Shown one piece after another: positions 29,401-44,400 of a DNA stretch of 64,000 bases (positions within the stretch are counted from its first letter, which is position 1; each line of letters opens with the position of its first letter). This DNA is from Siphonodentalium dalli. Its lineage: Eukaryota; Mollusca; Scaphopoda; Gadilida; Siphonodentaliidae. The notes below the pieces were generated by a model that was given only the letters and a program-made list of their open reading frames with translations, was not told the DNA's origin and made no database searches. The DNA lies in assembly GCA_032622095.1 (NCBI GenBank), contig CP136067.1, positions 57,641,899 to 57,705,898 on the forward strand, in the 5' to 3' direction. Both the position numbers and the translations under genes were made by a program.

Positions 29401-32400
29401 TTAAATATTGGTAGGCCAATGCATTCTCTTATATATGCGAGGCTCCATGTGGGAGACTCACATATATATAAGAGAATGCATTGACACAAGCTTTTCGCTT
29501 TCAGGAAGCTCCAGCCAAGGAAGTGTTAATGATAAGTTCCAGAAAGACCTTAACCCTATCTTACTGAATATTCATTGACAAGTACAGTAATGCTCTAATT
29601 AATCGACCTCTTAATGACGGCAGAATTATGGGTAACTTTTCAGGATTTAGTCGGAAATATGGCTTGTTGCCATTCATCGGAAAGCTCTCGGCGAGAGCTT
29701 TCCGATGAATGGCAACAAGCCATATTTCCGACTAAATCCTGAAAAGTTACCCATAATTCTGCCGTCATTAAGAGGTCGATTAATTAGAGCATTACTGTAG
29801 TTCCCTTAGGTAATGTTCACATAATAACTCAAACAAAATGGTCCATGGCCTTAGGCCTTTTGTTGAACTTATTATCTCAGACATTTCCAACCAATGAATA
29901 AGAATCGTTCTGCATATTATCTATTTGTTTGTCTGTCGTCTGTTTATATTTTCGGAACATACATCCAGATAAATAATAGACTAATATTCAAGTGTATACT
30001 TTTATAACAGAAATGAAATATTCCATTGCAATGCTTACCACATTTGATTTCATCCGACCCGTCAGCACAATCAATCTCCATGTCACACTTCCATGTCCTA
30101 CTGATGCAAGTCCCATCTTTGCATCGGAATTCTTTTTCTACATTACATTTTCTTGGATCTGCAATCAACAAAGAAATATCAAGTGACATAAGATAGATTC
30201 TACCCAATTATATACTTATACGACAAAGTCACGATTTGCATAGTACCTTTAATTGTATTTAAATTCATGAGGTATTATATTTCACTCAGTTTTAAATTCC
30301 TGCACCCTGATGTGCGAATTCAAAACTAACAAACATGTTTCAGTAAAAATCATGCATCCGATGGCAAGCAGTTTAGTGTTAATCGATCCTGTATGTACAT
30401 ATAAAGGCCACTAGGATATAAATGTACAGCACGTGCAGAAGGTAACTGTTAATTATATTATTGTAAAGATATAGGTAAGTCTACTTCACTTGGTCCAATA
30501 ATAACGATTATATATTCAGATAGTTATAGGCATCGTTGACATGGCATCGAACTATGTACATGTATATTGACCACAACAACCATCCATAGGCTGCTGACTC
30601 AAGAAATGCCAATGCATACCTTACAGGAATATTAATACACAAACATGATTAATTAACAATTAATTTCTCCATTTTGCAAAAATCGTAAGTTGTACTATTT
30701 TTAACTGAGTTTTTAATTCGTGCACGGATAGGTGTACGAAAAATAGTACTGGGCAATTCTCAGCGTAACATACATCACAGTGAACACATTTTGGAGGGGT
30801 AAAAGTGATAACCATTCAAAAACCGAATTACATTACTAATAATTTGATGAGTTTCTGAATATTCAACAATTATCATTATAAAATAACACACTAACTGGCC
30901 TTTGGTGTATTAAGATGATATACCATGAATAAGATGTGTGACATACATTAAGTGCAAAAATATATTTTTTTTATTACCAACTTGTAAAATTCATTGGCAC
31001 TTTGAAAAATGTCAGCATCATGTATTTTCAGATCAATTACTAGTGAGTCACAATATTTCTCCTGTTTCCAAGGACAAATTTATCCGCCTTACCTCAAATT
31101 ACTTTGTAGTAACTCTTAATCTGCTGTCACTTACGTTACATGAAAATGTCATGTATGTTACATCTCCAACTCATGGTTATTGTTTCCCATTAAAATGGCT
31201 AACGTATACGGGAAACTATTTGCGAATATGTCATTGACAGCTCACACAAAGTGTTTTTTGTGGATAATATCGCATTCATACTATCATTATACTATACTAT
31301 TCATATATTCTTGAGGAAATGAAGAGTAGTACCCTTAGGAAATGTCCACATAATAAGTTCAAAACATAGCCATTTCCCACTAACGAATAGGAATCTTTCT
31401 GCAATTGTAATATCTATCGCCTGCTTACAATTCCTGAACATCCCTCCAGATGAATATTAGACCATTCCAATGCATACTTTTATAACTGATGGAGAATCAC
31501 TTTAGAAAATAAGGGTTAAGCTGGTCTGAAATATTCCACTGAGGAATTCAGATGCGCAGAGTGAGTAATATTGAAGAATAAGCCAATAGAATACCTATGT
31601 CCAGAGAGTATGAACATTACTCACCGCATTTCTCATCTGAATTATCACCGCAATCATCATCACCATCACATGTCCATCGTTTCTGTATGCAGTTACCATT
31701 TTCACAAGCAAACTCTGAGCTAGTACAATTTTGAACCGCTGAAGAGAAAATTTTGTCATTAAAACAATATCAAATATAAGAAGAATAGGTTACACAATAC
31801 AATGTTATATTTAACCCTTTGAACCCGAGAGAAGGGAATACCAGTCCAATCCTTATATTGCTATATCCAGGGAGACCGGAATACCGGTCTTGAAATCATA
31901 CGATATTTGACCCAAAATTACAGCAAAATAAATGCACGTATCAACTAGAGTTGTACTTCTAGTTTGCCCATGTGAATTTGACAGACAAACTGATGACAGA
32001 GGGTCTGTTTCTTTGCACATGTGCAGATGTCTATTTTGAGAAAAACATTCACTTTTTATCGTCGGAAAAGGGGAAGTATTTCGTTAGAAATTTTGCGATT
32101 ACACCACAAATTAACTAGAATTGTGCTTCTACTTTGCACAAATGAGTCACACGTATGTTCATACCTCTGATTTTAGCAGCCAAATTGGTGACAGGGGGCT
32201 GTTTCTTCACGCATGCACAGAGGTGCATTTTGAGAAACGCCTTTTATCATAGGCAAAAAATAAGATTTTTTTTATAAAAATACAGTGAGACCAAATTGAA
32301 CCACAATATAATCTGAACATATACTGTATACTGAACATGTAATAGACTGTCTCAATGAAATACCTTGACATATTTCACCAAACACTAGCTCAGTTAGCAT

Positions 32401-35400
32401 AGTATAGATTGCCGAATAATTTTTTTTCTGAAATATGTCAGAAGTTTGGATATTACACCATTAAGCCATACTGTATGTTAGCCCTATATTCTAACTGTGA
32501 ATAATTGATCGATTAGTCTATGGCCAGCAAACATAGAAAACATACCTAGTTATATACTGCTTTTAGCCATCTAGGTCAACAAAGTGTTATGATGTGATTT
32601 ATTGGGATATGAAACTCATGACCCAATTGGCAGTTGACAGAACAGGGTTTAGTGTAACACAATCAGGCTATGTAAATATTAGTTGATGATGTGATGGCAA
32701 ATGCCACGAAAAATATTGGATGCCAGTTCTCCAAAACTATACAAGTGCTTTTGCTTAAAAGCCTGGCCTATTCAGTCACAATATGCTATTTTCATACAAA
32801 TCTGCAAAATCAGTAGAGGTATAATCAGAGGAGATATCAAACCAGGTGCCATTCTAGGTTGGGAAAAACCTTGTAATGTTATCATATGGTGCATTAAATA
32901 CAGATTACAAAATATTGCCTTCATTCTCCCAAGTTGAAAACAAAGTCCATACTACATTGCACCTTATTAAAATGTACATGGCTCATTTGATCGGAACACC
33001 AAAATTATATACACATAATATGGTAAGAGGTATCTCAAAAACATACCTATGTGGAAGATTTCCGAACAAATTTGTCAATATAGAGCTTAAACTACATGTT
33101 TTGTTTCTTATGTTTTTCGGTAAATTTGATAACATTTTGTTTCTGCCGGATGAAGTATTATAATAAGCGGTCTCATAAAAAATTGCAACTTGGGAAGAAA
33201 ATCTAGAGCTGTCATCCATCTGAAATGTTTATGGTATTACATGTACATAATTTTGATTATTAAAACGAATCCTCTTGCTCTTCTTATACATGTATATTCA
33301 ACATGTCTTTCTTCTTTTCTGAGGAGATAACTCAACATAAGCAGTGACTCGCTTGTTAGATCCTCTTCACCCCTATCTATTTTAAATCATGTGATCACAT
33401 CATGAGGGATGTGGCCAGTAGGGTGTGCCAAAGGATTTAGTCATGCAAAGAGTAAAATCAAAGATCATAGAAAATCGTTCAAATTTGATGGCTCTAATCT
33501 AGAGGTGATCCTAAACATTTAAAAACATTTCTCCAATAAATGCGGACTGCAGTGTGTGCCGATGAATTCAATTTGAAATTCAAAATGGCTGCCGGCAGCC
33601 ATGTTTTTAACGAATTTCAGAAAAAAATTGATGGCTCTCATCTAGAGGTCACTTGAAGATCCATATGAATTTGGAGATGATCGGACGGATGAGGGATAAG
33701 GCCTGTAGGGTGAACCAAAGGAAATTGTTGACGGACGGACGCCAACCCATGGCAATAGCTCATGGCAATAGATCAAAGCTTGACTTTGTCAAGTTGAGCT
33801 AAACAGGATGGGCAAAGCTGTCCAGACTGCCTGAATAACTAAGCAATTAACCAGCAATCAAGCTAGCTCAATACATGACAATGCAAATTCAATTTGAACA
33901 CAAAAACACATGAGACATGGTTGGCATGACTTAATAACTAGCTAGCATATTAACAAGGGGGCAGTAATATATAACTTCTATACATGTATAAAATTACAGG
34001 AACGTAAATATGAAAGTCAGTGGTTTATAACACTAGGCTGCTCTAAAGTATTACTAATAAGAATGCCATCATAAGAGACCACATGCGACATGTAGTATTA
34101 CAGATTATAGTATTCATAAATTACACGTGAAGAAGTTTGATAGTAATGGCCCCAGGATAGACCTGGCCATTTCATCCCTATAAAATTGCCTTAAATTGAC
34201 TTATAAACATACAAGCAGTAAAATCAGAAGTAGTGATTTAAAGGCACACATGTACATACCACAATTCTTCTCGTCACTATTATCACCGCAGTCGTTATCG
34301 TGATCACATATCCAGTCTTGCTTCACACACTGTCCATTAGCACATGGAACAAACTTCTTGGGACATGTCGGAACACGGGCTGCAAAGGTAATGGATAATG
34401 CATATATAATAACAAGGTCAATGCCAAGTGTGGGCCAATTCCCCCAATTGTAAGCTCAATATTGGCTACATTTAGAAAGAAAATGAAGTAATAGTGGGGC
34501 ATTTCTCACAGTTTAACCCCGGGTCATAACTCTGGCAAAGGGCCATAGCACTGGAATGAAAGTGCAGACAAAACAAACTCCAGGTCATAACTCTGGCAAA
34601 GGGCCATAACTCAGGAAAAGAAAGTGCAGACAAAACCTGCACTATGAAGGAAGGACGGACAGAGAACTCCACTATATACCCCCCAAATCCTAAATTAACA
34701 AATTTCCAAGTCAAACAAGGGCCGGAACTCTTGTAAAAATTAATGGACGTATGTGGGTATCCTTTCTACCAACCTGTGCTATCACCATGCCATTGGAAAA
34801 CAAAATCCAATAATTAACAGCCGAGTTACGAGCAGAAATGTTCTTTCGGACACAAAATTCACAAATTTCCAAGTCAAACAATGGCCGTAACTCTGGTAAA
34901 AATTAATGGACGAAACCCGTAGTATGTGGATATCTTCCCCCCAACCTGTGCTATCACCATGCCAAAGGACAATAAAATCCGAATATAAAGACATCCACCG
35001 CATAATGTTTGTTATGGATGTTTTGACACATTTACACTTAGTCCACTAAGACCCATACCGGGGTAACTATGGAAAAAATGTGCGGACAAAACCTGCACTA
35101 TGTGGAGATCCTTTCCACAATGCTGGTCTACCGGCATACCAAAGAACATCCAAATTGGACTATCAATACTTGAGCTGTGTTGTGAAATGTTTGTTTCAGA
35201 CAGATGGAAGGATGACAAAGGTCCCATATACCCCCGAAACCTCCTTAGGAGGGTCGGGGCATAATAATACAATAGACCATTCCAATGTATTATAGCTGAG
35301 GGAGTATCCATTTAGTATAGAAAGGGTTCAAAGCATAATGGCGATCACAAACTCATAAATCACAGAGCAATTTATGAATAGTTTATGATAAGGCATGATG

Positions 35401-38400
35401 CCTTTAAAGGTACTCAATCTTATCAGACGGTCCCACAACAGATACAACAACAACATTTCTTCAAAATACGCTTTAGTTATCAGAATAAATTAATTGCAAT
35501 AAAATAATGCTATCCACTGTCAACTATGGTATCAAATTTCACAAAATCTGTTATTTATAAACATTTTTTTCAACGAAATATGGCCGTATTATCACTTGAG
35601 TATCACGAAATTTGACGTGTTACCACTTGATTTTAGAGCTATCAATCTTCATCTGCAATTTTGTCCGAGACCGTCTGACAAACGTGTTTCTGGGCCACAA
35701 ATAATTGCACATCTCGAGAAATAACAAACTTCAAAATCAGGGAGCAAATTATTTTTGAAATTTTGATTAGCAAATAACCTCACATTGACATGATTAGATA
35801 GCATTGTTCTAAAATCATATAAAATTCATATCAAAATGCATAGCAAATTGCGATGCGATACCAGTTAATTTGCTCCCTGTTCAAAATCGATATCTGATCA
35901 CTCTGAGCTTTGATGGGTGGGTTCCTCGACTAGAATCAAATATTTTTTACCCCCGAAGCCAAAGAAATAGTAATTTAGGAGCATTAATTCGGATAATGAA
36001 TCTTTAAACTGTGTAATTATTAGTGATGCGGACCGGACCGGACCACCTTGGCAAAGGCGGTCCAGTCCGGTCCGGTCCAGGCCATTCCGGTCCGGTACAC
36101 ATGCCTGGACCGGTCCAAAACGGTCCGGTCCACCTATTATAGGCTATATGTTAATGACTTCTCTGTTTTCTCAAAGTTTTTACTCTGTATAGTACAAACT
36201 ATAAGGTTACTGAGTTCAGTGCATTGCAATGAGTCCATATATGTTAAAACTTGCATTGTTTGCCGATTGTATGCATCATTGTCTGTCTCTAGTGGGATAT
36301 ACTGGGAACGATGCATGATAATAGTATGTCTAGTAATGCGAACATGCACTAATTAAATGTATTGGACAGATATATACTAGTAGCTATAGGGCCAGAATGT
36401 GTTATAACCAATCTAACATGGCACTCAACTGATCATATGCATGATTTGTATCATATATATTTTCAATAAATTGAAATTTAAACGAAATAACTATACTGAT
36501 GACAATTATACAAAATGAATGTGTACTAATATGACTACTACATTAATATTGGAGTCTTGGAGATTGTGATGGCTGATTGTATAGTCCTGACAATTACAGT
36601 TATATACCTAAGTACAACTACTATTGGATTAATGTGACTGTCTTGTGTATGTACTATGTAATGTGGTTTGCATGTTTCTTCGATAAATAAAACTGTGAAA
36701 AACAATAGAATACTCAATTCGATATCCATCCAAATTGATTAGTTGATCCCATGTTACACTGTTTATAACACATAGTTCCATATTCATTCAGTTTGTCGCA
36801 TTGATAGGGTGCTACATAGATATTAACCACTTGAATGCGTCAATACATCGTTGCTAATTGAGATGATGGCAAATACGCAATAATATTCGCGATAGCTTAT
36901 TATAACTGAAGAAAAATAGTGGACCGGACCGGAGAGTACCGGACCGGCGGTAAAAAGCGGTCCGGTCCGGTCCAGTGACACCCGGTCCGGACTGCGGTCC
37001 ACCCCTGGACCGCGGACTGGACCGGTCCAAAGCGGTCCGGTCCGCATCACTAGTAATTATAATTAGGATACTAAGATTATTAATTATAATTACATCTCAG
37101 TAAAATATATTAATCTGTAAATGAATTGTGAGTTGGAAATATCAATAGATATTAGGAACTTTATAGCGATGTTGCTGAGAAGTCACTTGTTGTCGTTACA
37201 CAATTCGGCCCTATAATGTAACTATCCTTTTTAAGTACATTGGCATTTTAGAAACCAATGAAAAAATACTATAGAGAATGCAGTGGATGTAACCATACGA
37301 ATATAATCAACTTCAGTGTGCAAGCGGTTCTGCTGGGGCCCAGCGAATATTCAAGATTCAATTTGTTCCCATCATTGACACAATGTCATGTTTGCAAATT
37401 TTGCACAAAGTGATGATGAAACATGTATCCATGATATTTGTTGCAACACGTGTATTGCATTAAATTATCAGAGGTGGGTTCACTTAGGTTATCTTAAAAA
37501 ATTTAACAGGAGTCAAATTGTCTAGGCTGTCAAGGATTTTATTTAATTACTAAAACCTAACTTTAATATCATGTTGACCACTTAACTTAATATGAATTAT
37601 AAAACCACAGAATCCTATATGTGATGTTATTTTCTTTCAAAATGCACACTGGCATTTCCAAATGCTTGTATAACAAAAAACATGGGATCAACTTGATAAT
37701 CTATGATATGCACCGGCAGCTGGCTGATTTGTTCAAGATATGGACAAAAGCCTCCAGATTCAATATTGGATTTCAAATCAGCAGAGGAGTGCCGATTCGC
37801 AGGGCCCAAAAGCTTCTGAACTATCAGGCATTTTAGTTTTTATTACTTGTTTTACGGATTTTTTTGGCTCAAAGGAAGGAAGGAAAAACAATTATAGAAA
37901 TCTATATATTTTTTTTAATTTAAATTGTCAAAAAATAGGGTCGGCAGAAATGATGTATTTGCTGTATAATAATCTCCTCATCTAAAACAAACAAGGGCAA
38001 ATATATTTTTGATTTAGATGTTTCTTTAAAGCATGATATGGATAGATGAAAAAATATTGCCAATATCAGCGTCCGCCATGTTAACTTATACTTTTAAAAA
38101 TAATTTGTTTTATATGTCTGGATTAATATTCCCATTAAAAACACCGAAAACTAAAATTTTATTTCTATTGACAAACAGCTTTTTTTGGGGCAGGGAAATC
38201 TGTAAACCAAGTAATAAAAAATAAAATGCCTCAGCATAGTGTAGTCAGAGCTTCCCTGGCACAGGTACATGAACATGCATATGAGCTACTAAACAGTAAT
38301 TCACATAAACAAAGTGCCATATACTAATATGTGAAGCGGAGATTGAGCAGCCATTATTACCTCTTGGATGGTACAACAGGTTGCGTGTAAGATAAAGTGT

Positions 38401-41400
38401 GTGAGGGTTGTTGGGTGCATTTTTGTGTGATGTGAGACAAGGTCACTGTACCAGTAGGCTCGGCTGAGTTAGTGTCAATCACGATGGAAATTAACTGTAA
38501 GAAATAGTTAAGAATTACACCCGCAGTGTCTGAGGCGTGTTTAGTCTGACTGATTCAAAGTCTGTCTGATGGAAGAAACAGACTCTTGAAATTCCGCTTT
38601 GATAGGGAAGATTTAGCCAAATTCACGCAACTCAATTATCATATAGACAAGTCTAAGTCAACATTAAACATGATAGCAAAAAAATCAAACGCATTTGTGT
38701 TGCATGGTTTCCTGTTAAACCCATCATGACCAATTTTCATTGAATTGTGGCTAACTATTAAACCACAGAGAATATCATATTCTTCTGATAGGATAAACTC
38801 TTTCATCACAAGAATCGCTGCCAGTTTAGTTAGATAGTTTTTGTTTGATTAAATCTTCCCGTAGTGGCTACAAGCAACTCAGCCAAGTTGCTTCAGTCAG
38901 CTCTGATAAAATTCCGGTAGAAGAATCCTGAGAAATATCTTGAGGAATTAATTGTGGACAGAACAAGAAATTCTTAGGCAATGTTAAATAGGCATGGATC
39001 AGTTGAACCTTCAAGTTCTGTATATGAAATATCATAGGACTTCTATTGGGAGGGATATTAATAGATACATACATTGAAGATTTCTAACTGAACTCATCAA
39101 CATATAGTCAGCAATCTGCAACTGATGATGGTCTTATCAAAACATTTTGGCATCTTTTTAACTCATTGGGAGTAATTTTCAAAAACATAGAAATTCTACC
39201 TTTGGCATTATAAATGAATCTTGTTTTTGTGGGGTACGTTCTAAAACTATTTTCAAAATTCTAATAAACCGCTCCGGGATCCAGCTTCCACCTCAAAATT
39301 CATGTCATCAGAACGAGGAGCAATTTGTCCGCAGAAATTGGGACCTTGGTCATCATCACTTTTAGCCTCGAATCTTCTTTAATATGCCTATAGCAGACAA
39401 AACTCCCCTTTCTTTTGACATCCATACATTTGTGCACCACCTTCATTATGTGGGGAAATTATATGACGGATAGGTTTGGGCCATTGTTTCTTTCACTCTG
39501 TTCTGACAATACTTATGAATTAACTCATGAAATAACATGGGCACGATTGCGGATTGTACAGTGATAAGTTCCAGGTTCGACACCATATATACATAGGCGG
39601 CGACATAAAAAACGGCACGGCAACGGAAAGATATTGCGGGAATTCGGCCATTTTCGGATAAGTTCCATTGAATCCGATACCTCTCGCTACAACAATGGCA
39701 TCTCCGATGATTATATAAACAAAATAACCTGGCCACGACTGCGTGTGGGATTTAAAGTTGCAGATGTTGTCTTTTGTATGTGTACACCAATATGTAAGCA
39801 ATTCATGAGATTCAGGATTCTCTACAATTTTATTTAAACTATTTTTATTTTTGACTGGCTAAAACTGCTCCTACGGCAGACTGTCTGTTCATCATTAGCA
39901 TAATATTAGCTTACAGTGAGCAAGGCGGGGTACCTTGTTTGTGGGCCCAGGACACTGTGGCATCACCCTTTGCTCATTCTGAATATGGGCACCATAAACA
40001 TCAATAGCGTGCTGGAAACGTGTTTTGTTTCTTGTAATTTGCCATCCCACCTTGATGCAAACAACTGGAGGAAAATGAACCCCTTTTTTGTCTCCAAAGT
40101 GGTAATTTCTGTAACCTGAACAAGTCATTTTAAGGCATAAAGTCTGAATAAAGTATTTCATGTACATGTATTTATGGACCTATTTTGATGCCCTGAACTG
40201 GTTCAAGAACCTGACGAACGTGACAAAGGCATATGTAATTACTGGGCACTACGTTGAAACTTTAAATATTATATATCCCTTTAGGAAAAAAAAAAAATAA
40301 CAATGCCTTTAATAAGTCCCCTTTAAGAATTTGCACTTTAAAAATTTGTACTAGTATATATATGATAGATTAAAACAGATTACACATGATATACCCCAAA
40401 ACTGCGGGATCTGTGTGAGGTGAGCCAACACAAAACAAATCTAACTTCAGGTCTTATCAAAGGAATAATTAAATTATTCGGGTGACAGCATGACCCTGGA
40501 CTGGCTCCATAGATCTGAGCACAGCAAAGATCTACTGGATGTGTAATTCAAAACACATGATGATAATCGCTGTAAGCACACTGGCTCAAATGTTTTTTTC
40601 ATAATTGCGTTTATTATGCACTATCATAATCTTACTTGGGTGATCTAAAAAAAAGTCTCAACAGCCTGGGGGATTGTTAACAGAGTGATGCTGTATTTCA
40701 TTCAATGGGCAGATTGAAAGGCGTATGAGCATTGTTATGACATTTATAGGTTCCTTTGTTTGATGGCAGAACTCAGTCAGTCAGGCTTTCAGAGACAGAT
40801 GTTATTTGAGCAAGGGTAGAGATTATGGGGATCAGCATTGTTTAAGTATAGGTCAAATAACAGTAAAAGCTTTAGACTCCCCCACTGAGATAAAGATTTG
40901 GTGCATAACATGAAGAATGCACAGCACAGACATACAGATCAAATGTTGCTATTACTCAGACAACACAAATCACAAGTAACTGATATTGGGCTAAACTGCA
41001 TTTTAAAGCCATGCACACACATTAAAGATGCATAATCTGATTAAAGGGCTCCTCAGTTACTATTTATTTGGATTCGGGGTAAAAAATATTTGATTTGAGT
41101 CGAGGAACCCACCTATCAAAGCTCAGTGTTATTTGATATAAATTTTTTTAATCTATTATTATCCACCATCAAGACTTAATAGTGGCCCAGTAAAAAGTCG
41201 ACGAGCCAAAGATCTCTGACCAAATTGCGGATAAGATGGATAACTCCAAAATCAAGAGGCTTTGTGTTGATAACAAAGCCAAATTTCGTTGAACAACATG
41301 TTGATAAATAACATGTTTCGGGCAATTTTATACTATAGTTGACAGTTATTAGCATTATTTTTTTAACTGAAGTGGCATTTCTAAACAATGTTGTTGTTGG

Positions 41401-44400
41401 AATCTGATTATATGGGGACCATCAAATCACATTGAGTACCTTTAAATTGGATAATATTATTGAAGATGCACAAATCTCAAGAAACTGATGTGGGCTGAAC
41501 TGCATTTTAAATATTATTAAAGATGCTCTATCCCTTCCTGGCAGCACTTCCAACCAAAAACTTCAAAAATTTCAATCAAACTCTTTTAGAAGACACATTT
41601 GCATCATATTTATAAAGACAGGACAGTTGTATATGGTGTTAATCATAATTCCCTTATAACTTAAAAAGTGTTGTTAAAAGTTAGATTTTCAATAAAACAT
41701 AATGAATATTTCCTGTCCCAGTTCATATAGAAAATACAGGAAAATAATAATTCTTATAGAATCTCCTGATGAATGGTTTCTATAACTCAAATTTATTATT
41801 TTACACCTCTGAATCAACGCAGAACCAAGTCTGAATTTAGTGTGTTGACATTTGCAGAATGAGATCCCCCCGAGTGTGAAATTAGTGATGCTATCACACA
41901 TAGCATCTACAGTAATGCCCAAAGTAATTGACCACTTAACCACAGCATTTATTATGGGTAATTTTCGGCGAGAGATTTCCAATGAATGGCAACAAGCCAT
42001 ATTTCCGACTAAATCCTGAAAAATTACCCATAATTCTGCTGTGGTTAAGTGGTCAATTACTTTGGGCATTACTGTAGCATCACCAAATTCACCCTCTGGG
42101 GACCTAATTCTGCTTAGGCCTCAACTGCTATGGGAGACCTAGGATCAGATCGAAAATTTCCAGTTGAAATTGGTGGTGTTTACCCATTAGTCAAATCGAT
42201 TTTGCAATTTATCTTCTGCAAATTAGGGGATTTGATACTGAACAGAAGGGGAAAAAAGTAACTAAAAACAATGTTGATTTGAGACAAAAAATACTTTCTA
42301 GAAAATAAGGCCTAAGCAGAATCAGGACCCCAGAAGGAGAATTCGGTGATGCTAGCCTGCTGCGAGGGGTAGCACCTCTAAATTCACCTTCTGGGGACCT
42401 CATTCTGCAAATGTCATACATACTAACTTCAGGTTTGTGTAGAACATTCAGTGAAGAGATACACCATTTACTGGGTATAAGTTAAGTAAATGTAACACCA
42501 TTATATATTTCCTATTTCCAAACACAGATTGTTGTTAAATAGCGCAGTTAATATATATATAATACTTAGTAGTTTATATCAAAGTAACTGCACATGTTGC
42601 GACCCTGACATATTGTGACGAACCCTGTCAGCAACTTCAGTAATTGGATACTGGTGATGCATGACTTAATGACAGATGCAATAAGGACACCTCTTTATTA
42701 CACTGTTTCAAATGTCAGGTTATATTAATATGCATCAAAATGTCAAGCCGAGAATTTTATTACGGCACTAAATCCTCGAAATCATAAATCTGTTGAGAAG
42801 AGTCCTAAAATCATGAAATCTGACTCAAGCACAGACCAAGTCTAATTTAACCCTTTCTTTACTAAATGGATTCGTCAGTTATAACAGTATACAGTAACGC
42901 CCTAAATAATCGACTCCTTAACCACAGAAGAATTATGGGTAATTTTTCAGGATTTAGTCAGAAATTTGGCTTGTTGCCATTCATCGGAAAGCTCTCACTG
43001 ATCGAATCCTTAACCACAGCAGAATCGTGGGAAATCTTTCAGGATTTAGTCGGAAATATGGCTTGTTGCCATTCATCGGAAAACTCTCACTGAGAGCTTT
43101 CCGGTGAATGGCAACAAGCCATATTTCCGACAAAATCCTGAAAAATTACCCATAATTCTTATGTGGTTAAGGAGTTGATTATTTAGGGCATTACTGTACA
43201 TTGGGTCTATTATTCATCTAGCTGTTAGGGATGTTCAGGTAATGAGAGCAGATGACAGACATGCCAAAAGCTGATACAAGTGCAGAAGGATTCATATTCT
43301 TTGTTGGGAAATGTTCAGATAATAAGTTCAACAAACAAATCCAAACATCTCCTAAGGGAACTACCCGTCAATTAGTATTTGGTAAAGAACGTGTTAATCG
43401 ACCAGGCTCATTAACCCTTCCATTACTGAAGCTTCCTGAATTTTTTTGAAAACCCTGTGCCAATGCATTTTCTTATATATGTGAGTCTCCCATAGGGAGC
43501 GTCGCATATATAAGAGAATGCATTGGCCTAACACTATTTACATTGACCGTGTAAGCAAGTGCATTCTCTTATACATGTTATATGCGAGGCTGTCTATGGG
43601 AGACTCACCTATGTAATAGAATGCACTGGCACATAATCTTTAATGCTGCACCAGCTCAGCTTCCATCATGAAAGGGTTAAAATGAGACTGCATGGGTCTG
43701 TGCTTGAGACATTATAAAGACATGGTATAATGATATTCGTCTTCTTTCGCATGCAGGAATATTACCCGCAATGCATTAAAGTGATCATAATCTTCAAGAT
43801 TAAATAAAAGTACACCTGTACATATTTTATAAACCACTTGAAAGATTCAGTTCCAGAATATACATGTAGGTATACAGCGTGAGTTGGTTATATGATATGA
43901 GTTAGGTATATAAAGGTATATGATATGAATTAGTTATATGATATGAGTTAGGTATAAGGTATATGATATGAATTAGGTCATGTAAAGTCAATTTACCATT
44001 TCTCAGGCCAAAAACATATTGAAAAGCATTCGTGCATTATTCAATTAAATTTTTTATTTCTGGGGCACACGTCAACAAAGCGTACCATCTCTGCATCAAT
44101 GCATTGGCTATCTCTGAGTTTAATAATAAATTTAATTGCAGTTCCCTGTGACCATTATTAGCCGAACAGATGTCCATAAAAGTTAGTTGGTAGATTCCAT
44201 GTGTTTATTCGTCAAAAAGCACCAAATAGAGTATCATTGACACATAATCACACATTTTGTTACTGTCAGAGTTTACAGACACAATACAACATGTGTTAAA
44301 TGGCTGCCAAAAAACTAAAATATGAAATGAAAAATGTTCTATTTATTTTCTTGCAGACAGTCATGATTTCAAATGGTAGATGGAGTGTATAACCTAGTTG

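Noticed and set aside
43411-43680. TATATAAG motifs as real promoters
   Set aside because: They are copies of the MITE hairpin in both orientations; no initiator or downstream gene supports promoter use.
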